Source: Proteromonas lacertae
Taxonomy: Eukaryota; Sar; Bigyra; Opalinata; Proteromonadidae
Reading direction: 5' to 3'
Assembly (NCBI GenBank): GCA_002245135.1
Contig: NGBS01000587.1
Coordinates: forward strand, 1 to 64,000
DNA: 64,000 bases
Part shown: positions 50,086-59,549 of the stretch, piece by piece
Layout of the letters: each line of letters begins with the position of its first letter
Numbering within the stretch: the stretch's first letter is position 1
Translations under genes and position numbers: made by a program
The notes under the pieces: generated by a model
Told to the model about the DNA's origin: nothing
Seen by the model: only the letters and a program-made list of their open reading frames with translations
Databases searched by the model: none

Positions 50086-53000
50086 ATGTCTGAAGATAAT
50101 AAAGAAGGTGATGTTTTACCTTCATCCAATAATGAAGACAAAACATTAAACACCACAGAACCTGAGAATAATACAACTTCCAATGAAGTTGAGAATATTA
50201 ATTCAGCTCAACAACAAGAAACAGAGCCAACTACCGAAGAAGTGAAAGAAACTCCTGAAAACAAACCTGAAGACAAACAAGAAACCTCAGAAACTAAAAA
50301 TGACAATGAAATTAAAGAAACAACTCCAGGTAATGAAAATTCAAATCCAGATGATGCTAAAAATGAAAGTGAGGTAAAATCTGTTGAAAAGGTTGAGTCA
50401 GAAAAGAAAACACCTGTTGTTATTGAAGTAAAACCCAAAAAAGATGCAGATGCTCCACCTCCTGACACTTATTCAGAACCAAAGAAAAAGAGTTTATCAC
50501 TAAGACAATTACTGAAATTTTCAGATAAGATTGATAAATTCTTGCAAATAATAGGTATGATATTTTCACTAGGAGCTGGTGTTGGAACACCATGTTCTAT
50601 GTTAATATTTGGTGATTTGATGGGACAATCCAGTTATCAAGGTGAAACAAACTCAGATGCAGTACCAGATGCAGATGCAGTTGCAAAAATAATGGAAGAT
50701 GCTAAAGATAGTATTATAACTAATAGTCTATATATGTTTGCAATTGCTTGTGGAATGGGTGTTGCAAGTTTCTTCTTTATGTGGGCATGGAAATTATCAG
50801 CTGAAAGACAAATTGCTAGAATAAGATATTTGTATTTCAGAGGTATAATTCGTCAAGATGTTACTTGGTTTGATCATCATGATCCAAAGACATTATCCAC
50901 TCGTATTGTTGATGATACAATCATAATGAATTCTGGAATGGGCAAAGATATAGGAATGACACTACAATCCATAGCTCAGTTTATTGCTGGTTATGCAATT
51001 GGTTTTACAAAAGATTGGTCAATGACTTTAGTCATTTTAGCTTTAGGAATTCCATTATGTATTGTTGGAAGTGGTTTTGGTATTATGTTAAGAAAATTCA
51101 TATTACAAGCTCAAGATATCTTTGCTGAATCTGGTGGTATTGCTGAAGAAGCGATTGGTTCAATCAGAACAGTTGCTTCATTTGGTATTGAAGATTATTT
51201 CATTCAAAGATTTAAAAATGCAGTTGAAAGAGCCAGAGATGTTGGTATAAAAATGTCAAAGGTTGTTGGTGCTGTTATTGGAATATTTATGATGGTAATG
51301 TATTTAACATTTGCATTAGGTTTATGGTATGGTGGCAAATTAGTTGGTGATGATCAAGATGATGTTAGAGATTATATAATGGAACAATGTAAAGATGAAG
51401 AAGAAATGCAATGGTTTGAGAAGATAGAACATAAATCAATGATGGATTTCTGTGATGCTCAAGATGTTGAAGGTAATAAATTCAATTTTGCTGGAAAAAC
51501 ATGTGGTGAAAATGGATTTAAGCCTTGTCAATATGCTAGTGAATGTATGATGGGTGAACATGGTTGTTTTACTGGTGCAAATGTAATAACTGTGTTTATG
51601 TCTGTATTAATGGGAACAATGGGTTTAACTATGTTAGGACCATCTGTTGTATCAATTGGACAAGCTTGTGGTTCTGGTGCTGAAGTATATGCAACAATTG
51701 ATAGAATTCCTCCAATTGATGGAATGGATGATAAAGGTAAGAAAATAGAACATTTAGAAGGTAAAATCGAATTTAAAAATATCAAATTCAGATATCCAAG
51801 TAGACCAGATCAAGTGATTTTAAATGGAATGAATTTAACAATAGAAGCTGGTAAAACAGTTGGTTTAGTTGGTGCAAGTGGATGTGGTAAATCAACAACA
51901 ATTCAAATGTTACAAAGATTCTATGATCCAGAAGAAGGTGAAGTATTTGTTGATGGAATGAATATTCCGTGATTTGAATTTAGCTAGTTTAAGACATCAA
52001 ATGGGTTTTGTAGGTCAAGAACCAGTGTTATTCAATGGAACAGTAAAAGACAATATTCGAAATGGAAGATTAGATGCTACTGATGAAGATATAATAAAAG
52101 CTGCCAAAGATTCAAATGCTCATAATTTCATAATGGAATTTCCTGAAGGATATGATACATTTGTAGGTGAAGGTGGTCATTCATTGAGTGGTGGTCAAAA
52201 ACAAAGAATAGCAATTGCTAGAGCTTTAGTTAGAAATCCCGGAATCTTATTATTAGATGAAGCAACAAGTGCTTTAGATAGTGAAAGTGAAAAGATAGTT
52301 CAAGCTGCTTTAGATGAATTAGTAAAACAAAGAGCTAGAACAACTCTGATAATTGCTCATAGATTATCAACAATTGAAACTGCTGATGAAATTGTAGTGT
52401 TTAATGAAGGTAAGATAGCTGAACATGGAACTCATTCAGAATTAATAGCCAAGAATGGAATATATGCTGAATTAAGAAATCGTCAAATGTTAAACAAAAA
52501 GAAAGAAGGTGATGAAGATGTGGATGAAGATGAAGAAGATGCAGTTTATGTAGCTAAATTATCTTCAATGAGAGATAGTAGATTAACATCCAATATAGTA
52601 GATCCAGCAACTGGTGCTAAAGTAGAAAAACCAGTAGTACCAAAATCAAGATTATGGGCTTTAGCTAAACCAGAAACATGTCTTACAGTTGTTGGTACAA
52701 TCTGTGGTGCAGTTTCTGGTGCTGTAATGCCAGTATTTGGTATATTGTTTTCAGAAATGTTAAATGTTTATTATGAAAGAAGAACAATTGATATGAGAAA
52801 TGGAACAGCTATGTGGGCTGGTATTTTAGTAGCATTTGCAGTTGTTTTATTCATTCTTACATTTATTCGTTCTTTAACATTTGGTGCAATGGGTGAAAGA
52901 TTAACTTGTAGAATTAGACAAATGTGTTTTACAGCAATGTTGAAACAAGATGTTGGTTTTTATGATGATGAAAATAACAGTACTGGAGCAATGACATCCA

Positions 53001-54401
53001 AATTATCTCAAGATGCTCAAAATATAAAAGCTGCTTTAGGTGAAAACTTAGCAACTATTGTTCAAACTGTATTTACATGTCTTGTTGGTTTAATAATTGC
53101 ATTTATATCTTATTGGTTATTAACATTTGTTATTTTAGCTGCATTCCCATTCTTAGTTCTTGGTTCATATTTACAAGGAAAAGCAATGCAAAAAATAATC
53201 AAAGAAATGAGAAAACCAATGGAAGAAGCAGGAGCTTTAGCTTCAGAAGCAGTAAATGGAATTAGAACACTTCATGCTTTTGGATTACAAGAGAAATTCT
53301 CAGTGATGTTTGGAAAGAAACAAATGAAACCATATGAAATGGGTAAAAAAGATGCTTGGTGTACTGCTTTATTACAATTCTATAATACAATAATATCAAT
53401 GGGAGCTTCAGCTTTAGCAATGAGAGTAGGTGGAATATGGGCAATCGAAGGTAAATGTGATAGTTCTGATTTAATGAAAGTGTTAATGTCTGTAATGGTA
53501 GCAGCTCAAAGTGTAGGTCAAACAGCTGGAAGAGCAACTGATAATGTAAAGATTAATCAAGCAGCTGAGAGTGTATTTGGATTATTAGATAGAGTTCCAC
53601 CAATTGATTATACTCGTCCTGATGGTGAAACACCCGAAATCTTAGGTGAAGTAGAATTCAGAGATGTGAAATTCAGATATCCAACTCGATTAGATGTTCC
53701 AATCTTAAGAAAATTGAATTTGAAGATTCAAAGAGGTCAGAAAGTAGCTTTAGTTGGTTCAAGTGGTTGTGGTAAATCAACAATAATTGGTTTATTACAA
53801 AGATTCTATAATGCTGATGCTGGTGAAGTGTTATTGGATGGTCATGATCTTCGATCAATTCAATATAAAGTATTTGAGAAAACAATTTGGTTTAGTTGGT
53901 CAAGAACCAGTTTTATTCAGTGGAACAATTGAAGATAATATAAAGATGGGAGATTATGGAAATGATAAAATAACTCATGAGGATGTAGTAGCAGCAGCAA
54001 AAGCAGCAAATGCTCATAATTTCATAATGGAATTTCCAGATAATTACAATACTGATGTTGGTAATAAAGGTGGATCATTAAGTGGAGGACAAAAGCAAAG
54101 AATTGCCATTGCCAGAGCTATATTAAGAAATCCAAAGATATTATTATTAGATGAAGCAACTAGTGCTTTAGATACCGAAAGTGAAGCTGTTGTTCAAGAA
54201 GCAATTGATAAATTATTAGAAAGTAGTGATAGAACAAGTATAATAGTTGCTCATAGATTAAGTACAATTCAAAATGCTGATATGATATTTGTAATGGATC
54301 ATGGAAGAGTAGTTGAAGCAGGAAAGCATGAACAATTAATGGAAATTGAAGGTGGATTATATCGACAATTAGCAACAAGACAAATGTTATTACCAGCTTA
54401 A
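50086..54401 (+). CDS. P-glycoprotein copy 2, two single-base frameshifts
   Basis: Same domain plan and residues as the copy at 18604-22917: the acidic N-terminal extension, two membrane domains, the Cys-rich extracellular insertion and two canonical NBDs. It differs by a few substitutions, all in the first third (Leu11/Val, Tyr/Phe and Arg/Lys in the first membrane lead, Asn-Glu-Pro/Asp-Glu-Glu in the extracellular loop). One extra T near 51966 (ATATTCCG against ATATCCG) breaks NBD1 after its Walker A. One extra T near 53860 (CAATTCAAT against CAATCAAT) breaks NBD2. Both insertions lengthen a T run, so either the gene is newly dead or the assembly has homopolymer errors. Conserved purifying pattern elsewhere favours a very recent event or an error. 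Confidence 0.85.
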
Positions 54402-54408
54402 ATTAGAT

Positions 54409-54453
54409 AATATTATAATAATTAAGAAAAAAGTGTGAATATTATATTATTCA
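54409..54453. repeat. 45-bp micro-inverted segment, copy 2
   Basis: Same plus-strand orientation as 18553-18597, opposite to the orientation of its flanks. It lies directly after the P-glycoprotein stop codon and is itself made of two imperfect palindromes (AATATTATAATAATT and TGAATATTATATTATTCA), which could fold as hairpins and promote flipping. Confidence 0.85.
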
Positions 54454-54530
54454 ACTATTATTAATAAAATTTTGTTTATATTATTGAAAAAAGAATAAGA
54501 ATTGCATTGTATTTAAGAAAAATGAAAAAT

Positions 54531-54544
54531 TGAAACGAATATAT
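54531..54544 (+). promoter_or_regulatory. TGAAACGAATATAT element upstream of TylF copy 2
   Basis: Twelve bases before the TylF start, identical to copy 1. Confidence 0.4.
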
Positions 54545-54556
54545 TTTTATTAAAAT

Positions 54557-55357
54557 ATGGTATTCATTATTTTGTGTTTATTGAGTTTGTCAATATGTAG
54601 TAAATCTAATAAAAACATTATTGATAATGATGTTTATAAAACTAAATACTTGGATTTGTTGGAGATGCTTCTTCTCAACCTAATGTATGAAGATAATGCA
54701 GAAAAATTAATTGACGGTAGTATTCATCCAAAGCATGCCTTGACAATGATAGGTAAACGTCGAATGGATAATATAAAAGATTTATTAGTTGAAACAATAA
54801 ATAACAACATAGAAGGAGATGTATTAGAAGCAGGCTGTTGGAGAGGAGGAGCAATGATGTATGCCAGAGCGATTCTTGATGCTTATGAAGAGAAGAGTCG
54901 AAAAGTGTATTGTTGTGATTCTTTTGAAGGAATTCCTAGAATGGATGATTCTGTATATTTAATGGATAGAAATGCATATAAATATGAAATATTGAATAAT
55001 AATCCAGTAGAGAAAGTAATAAAGAATTTCAATAAACTTGGTTTAAATGAAGGAAGTATTTTAGTGAAAGGTTATTTTCACAATACATTTCCAAAACTAA
55101 AATTAAACAAATTGTCAATATTAAGACTAGATGGAGATACATATAACAGTACATATATTTCATTACTTTATTTATATCCAAAACTGTCAATTGGTGGTTA
55201 TATTATAATTGATGATTATATTGAATGGCCAGGATGTAGAGATGCAACTACTAAGTATAGAAATGAGAATAATATAACAGAAACTATATATCTTGTTCAT
55301 TACGAAGCTGGAGAATTTATAAGAGGAGTTTATTGGAGAAAAGAAAAGAATGTATAA
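54557..55357 (+). CDS. TylF/MycF-family O-methyltransferase with signal peptide, copy 2
   Basis: Intact, 266 residues, about 98 percent identical to the copy at 17648-18448 by eye, with the same EAGCWRGG SAM-binding motif, DSFEGIP, DGDTYNSTY and IIDDYIEWPGCRD. The start Met is followed by a hydrophobic stretch (VFIILCLLSLSICS), so it should enter the secretory pathway. It keeps the full reading frame although the upstream transporter copy appears broken, so it may still be expressed from its own promoter. Confidence 0.8.
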   Translation: MVFIILCLLSLSICSKSNKNIIDNDVYKTKYLDLLEMLLLNLMYEDNAEKLIDGSIHPKHALTMIGKRRMDNIKDLLVETINNNIEGDVLEAGCWRGGAMMYARAILDAYEEKSRKVYCCDSFEGIPRMDDSVYLMDRNAYKYEILNNNPVEKVIKNFNKLGLNEGSILVKGYFHNTFPKLKLNKLSILRLDGDTYNSTYISLLYLYPKLSIGGYIIIDDYIEWPGCRDATTKYRNENNITETIYLVHYEAGEFIRGVYWRKEKNV

Positions 55358-55556
55358 TAATAATTGAAATACATTATTTATGTTTATTTTTTATATTTTT
55401 TAAAAACATAACCCCAAACAACAACCAAATTAAATATACATACCATACTTATTTGAATTATTTTATAGAATGAGAAAAAAATGAATAATTAGAAATGATA
55501 AAAAAATATAAAATATATAATTAATCTTCTTTAACTGTTACTAACATTGTTATATT

Positions 55557-57184
55557 CTAATCTGAATCTAAATCTTCATCATCTTCAAATATTTTACCAT
55601 TAGAACCATTCTTTCCTGATATTTCCTTATTCTCTTTTTTATTATTTTCTTTTACCTCTTTCTTATTTTCTTTTACTTCCTTTTTCTCTTCTTGTACTTC
55701 TTTTTTCTTCTCTTCTTTCTCCTCTTTTTTATCTTCTTTCTTTTCTTCTTTTACTTTCTTTTTCTCTTCTTTCTCCTTTTCTTCTTTCTTAATATCTTTA
55801 TCATCTTCTTTCACATCTTCCTTCTTTTCTTCCTCTTTTTTCCCCTCTTTCTTTTCTTCCTTCTTTTCTTCTTTTACCTCTTTCTTCTCCTTTTTATCTT
55901 TCTTTACTTCTTTTTTATTCTTTTCATCTTTCTCTTTGTCTTTATTATCTTCACTGCTATCATCATCATCATCTTCTTCTTCTTCTTCCATTTTATTAAT
56001 CTTTTCATTCTTTCTTAATCTTCTTTCTAATTCATCTCATCTACATCCTCATCGCCTTCTTCTTCATCCATTTCTTTTATTTGTTCTTCAGCTCTTTCTA
56101 AGGCTTTCTTCAACGAAGCATTCTCCTCTTTTATTTTTCTAAAGTTATCTTTGAATTCTTCAATTTCCTTACGATAATTTCTATTTTCAGTTTCTAATTG
56201 TAAAAGTCTTTGTTTGGACATTGCTTCTACTGCACTTAGTGAAGATCTTGATTCTCTTTCCTGTTTCTTTAATTCTTGTTCGTGCATATCCATTGTGTTA
56301 GATAATGTTGCTTCTAATTGATTATTTTTTGCTTCTAATTCTGTAATTCTTCGCTGAAGTTGGATTTTTTCATTTTTTAAAAGATTTAAATCAATTTTAA
56401 ACTACATATATATATTTTTATAATAATAATAATAATAATATATATATATATATATATACAGCATTTAAACTTATTGTATATTCTGCATCTTTCTTTTGCA
56501 TTTCTTCTAATAGTTTTTCTGCATTACTATCTATTGAGAGTGGATTTGATCTTTGAACCTATTTCATAATATTATATATATATATATATATATACTTTTG
56601 TTGATTCTTCAGTTTTTTGTTTCTTTTTTGGCTCTGAATCTTCAAATTCTGATGATCTTTTCTTTGATTCATGTTTATAATTCTTAAAACATCTGTGACA
56701 GTATAATTTATTATCTATTGTAGTTGGATTTTCTGGTTTTATAAATGCACATTTGTGTTTACAACTTGTACATGTTTTTGGTTCGCCGTATTTCTCTTTG
56801 TGACGTTTACATATATCACAGATATCTCCATTGAAAGCACTTCGATTATCACAGTATTTACAATGTTTTGGTTCACCGTATTTCTTTTTATTCTCTTTAC
56901 ATTTTTGACATATAGGTTTTGGATCTTTTGCATTTTTCTTTAATATATGAAAGTCTAATTTGCAGTAAGGACATATTGATCTAGGAAGTGTTCTATTTAA
57001 AATGTATTATTTCTTCTGAAAATACTTTATGCATTCAGAACAGAGTCTCTCATTGTAAACATTACCTCTATTATACTTAACAAATTCTATAAATACTTTT
57101 CATATTCACGCTTTTTACAATTTTTACATACTATAAAGTATAAATATTCCAATTGATACTAGTTTTATGAGGTTTATTTTCCAT
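55557..57184 (-). CDS. FAM76-like zinc-ribbon and coiled-coil protein, with Lys/Glu-rich 3' frame
   Basis: From ATG 57184 reading left, short exons give paired CxxC ribbons: CKNCKKREYEK, LCSECIK, ICPYCKLDF, ICQKCKENKKKYGEPKHC, YCDNRSAFNGDICDICK, KYGEPKTCTSCKHKCAF and LYCHRCF. The spacing and the repeated YGEPK, CAF and KLYCxxC signatures match animal FAM76A/B, which are nuclear-speckle proteins of poorly known function. A Ser/Lys linker and a coiled coil (about 56480-56040) follow, as in FAM76. The frame ends at 56027 (DEDVDEMN). Another 144-codon frame, nearly all Lys, Glu and Asp, runs from 55991 to 55557. It may be the true tail after a one-base break, or a separate tiny gene or UTR. Confidence 0.65.
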
Positions 57185-57249
57185 AAAAACGAGAAAAATA
57201 AAAAAATAATTCTTTAATTTAAAAATGGCTTGAATATAGGTTCGAAAAG

Positions 57250-57262
57250 TGAAACGAATATT
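57250..57262 (+). promoter_or_regulatory. TGAAACGAATATT element in the FAM76/ELL-like divergent promoter
   Basis: Forty bases before the ELL-like start at 57302 and 66 bases before the FAM76-like start at 57184 on the other strand. Confidence 0.4.
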
Positions 57263-57301
57263 TAATTTTTAATTCAATATAATCATATTTACAAATAGAA
57301 T

Positions 57302-58205
57302 ATGAATATACACAAGATAAAATTATCTAAGGAGGTTGGAGAATTACTTGAAGCCAGTAAAAATAAAATATCTATAAAAGTTTCGGAAGATAGTTCAGTA
57401 TACAAGAATATTATATGTAATAGATTTTGAGTATTGGAAATAAATCGTATAAACTAAATGAAAAGAAAATTGAACCTATTTTAGCTTGTGATCAAGAATT
57501 ACAAGATGATCAATTGAAAATTGTATATATTTCTAATATATATATTATAGATTGGCACAGTAAATCAATGTTACGAAATTAAAGAAGAAAATGGAGAAGA
57601 AGAAAGAATTACATATAAAGAAGCTGCTGTTAGTATTATTATTAGAAATATCCTAACTAGAAAGACAAAAAAGTTCTACAAAAGGTAAACCAGCAAAATC
57701 TAGGAAAATATCACCACCAGTCAGAGAATCCTCCTTTAATAACTAAATCAAGTGGATTAGTAAAGAACAATAGTATATATTTAAATTATATACACTATAA
57801 ATAGTCAGTGTATCAGAATTAAAAGAACTAGAAGCTGTTTTAACTCCATCAGAATTAGATTTTCTAGTAAACCCTGATATACTACAAGAAGTATTGAAAT
57901 ATAAAATAACAACCCATAAACAACCCAAAACAAAAGAAGATGTAATGAAGTTAGTTCATTGTTTCAATGAAATATATCCTCTATATGCAAATGTATATGA
58001 AGCATTATATGATAATAAACAATTATTTACAAGATTAAATGAGTTATATAAAGTTAATAATCAATATAAAAAGCAAATAGAGAAAAGAATAATTGAATTA
58101 TATCAGATAAGGAAAGATGAAGTAGTTCAATGTCAGAAAACATTAGTTGATTTACAAACAGAAGTTAATCAATTGAATAATTTAATAACACAGTATAAAA
58201 CATGA
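57302..58205 (+). CDS. Possible ELL-type RNA polymerase II elongation factor
   Basis: The first exons (MNIHKIKLSKEVGELLEASK, an intron at about 57395-57421, then ILSIGNKSYKLN, an intron at about 57524-57551, then IGTVNQCYEI) resemble the N-terminal beta-rich part of ELL proteins. A basic disordered middle (SSTKGKPAKSRKISPPVRE) is in a frame I could not join cleanly near 57655. The C-terminal 130 residues are helical, with FNEIYPLYANVYEAL and KQIEKRIIELYQIRKDEV, similar to the occludin/ELL helical domain (F-x3-Y-x2-Y pattern). ELL proteins stimulate Pol II elongation. The assignment rests on layout and faint motifs. It shares a divergent promoter with the FAM76-like gene. Confidence 0.4.
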
Positions 58206-58355
58206 TTTATTTGAGTTTACATTATTTGACTGATTTTTACCAAGCTTTTTGTAATTTGTTTGAATTATTCTTTTGGATTTAGTGAATGTTCTGCAGGGTT
58301 CAGAGACAAATAAAAACAATTTTCAATAACAACATAAAAAGATATATTACACAGA

Positions 58356-59486
58356 ATGATACGTATATTATTATACTCCATTTTCTAGATTATGTGTTTC
58401 TTCATCCGTAGTTCAACCTCAAGAATGTTCCGCTGCAAAATTAATGTGGGGATCTAATCTTTTATCTCATATCGCCAATATATCAACAGTTTCATGTTCA
58501 AAGTTATTCCATCGTTGTGCAATTTTACGTTCTATCATTTATTCAGATTTTAAAAAGCCAATTTTCGTAGGTAGAATAATAAATATTAACGTATTTGTAA
58601 ATCCCTCTTTCTATGTTTAGTCTCGAATATGCAATATAACCAAGCATACAGCGACTGTAGAGTCAATAGTAAGATCCAGAAATTTCAAGGAACCAGAGAC
58701 ACAAATAAGAAATCACACTTTAATGACATATCTTTAAAGATTAATACATATGTTATTCTTAATTATAAATAATTTTGTATGTACAGATATAGATTTGAAT
58801 AAAGGAGAGTTTGATCCTATATCATTTATTACGCCAACTCAACAAAAGATGTATTCATTGATTTTTTAACTGTTATTTATTGCTATAGAAATGAATTAGT
58901 GAATAAATGGATAAAACAGTCAAAAGAAATGGAACATTATGAATTTCAAAAATCTCAAAAAGAAATCTTCGATATTACACTAACAACTCCACCATTTGAT
59001 ACATCCCTATCCTATTCAGAATTAAATTATATCGTTCAACCGAAAGATCTTAATTGTTACCAAATATGTAATAGTCAATTGTTAATGTCATTGGTTGAAC
59101 AAAGTGGTAGAAACAGTTGTACAAAAATATCTCGTATATTAACAATATACAATTTATTATAACTAGGATCAAGATGTTTATTAAGATGTGTAAGATCTTT
59201 TAATTTCAATAGTCCAATAAAATGTAATGAAATAATTACAGTAAGAACACAAGTAACTAGATCATTTTATCATAGTATGGAAGTAGCAGTTGAAATTAGA
59301 AGTAGAAATGTTGAAAATCCATCAAAAGAGAAAATTGTAGCGAATGGATTTTTAACATACATACCAGTTGATTTTCAAGAAAGACCAAGAAGATGTCCAA
59401 AGCTGATGGCAAAGAATAGATATGATATTAAACACATTAAATTAGCTGAAGAGAGGAAAGTATTTATAAGAAATGAAATTAATTGA
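58356..59486 (+). CDS. Double-hotdog acyl-CoA thioesterase, ACOT9-like
   Basis: Several exons with tiny introns. Two similar halves each contain a hotdog-style helix and strand set: the first has KLMWGSNLLSHIANIST then SIVRSRNFKEPETQIRNHTL, the second has RTQVTRSFYHSMEVAVEIRS, NPSKEKIVANGFLTYIPVD and a terminal ERKVFIRNE. The repeated (V/I)RSRN-x-(K/E)xP element links the halves. This layout matches mitochondrial ACOT9 (BFIT) thioesterases, which hydrolyse acyl-CoAs. The catalytic residues cannot be pinned down by eye. The short first exon (MIR) joins through a 26-nt intron. Junctions near 58735-58785, 58870-58890 and 59140-59170 are approximate. Confidence 0.5.
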
Positions 59487-59549
59487 TTTATATTGTATTG
59501 CTTTCGATTTGGGATTGTTATATAACAACAAAATGAATAGATTCAAGAA

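Larger units (their letters stand above)
49935..55360 (+). repeat. Right arm of the 5.4-kb inverted repeat
   Basis: Mirror image of 17645-23065. The inner edge begins at AAAAAAATAGCCAGTAT, next to the pseudokinase fragment. The outer edge is at the TylF stop. The two arms are about 27 kb apart. Confidence 0.9.

Noticed and set aside
53077-53265. Open frames overlapping the P-glycoprotein genes on other frames and strands
   Set aside because: They recur at the same places in both copies only because the genes are copies; composition is that of shadow frames.
55692-56018. Phe/Leu-rich open frame on the plus strand
   Set aside because: It is the antisense shadow of the Lys/Glu-rich frame and has no other support.
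57090-57120. Apparent frame break in the FAM76-like gene near 57105
   Set aside because: A 29-nt GT-AG intron (GTATTTATAG to GTATAATAG) restores the frame and leaves the zinc-ribbon motif intact.
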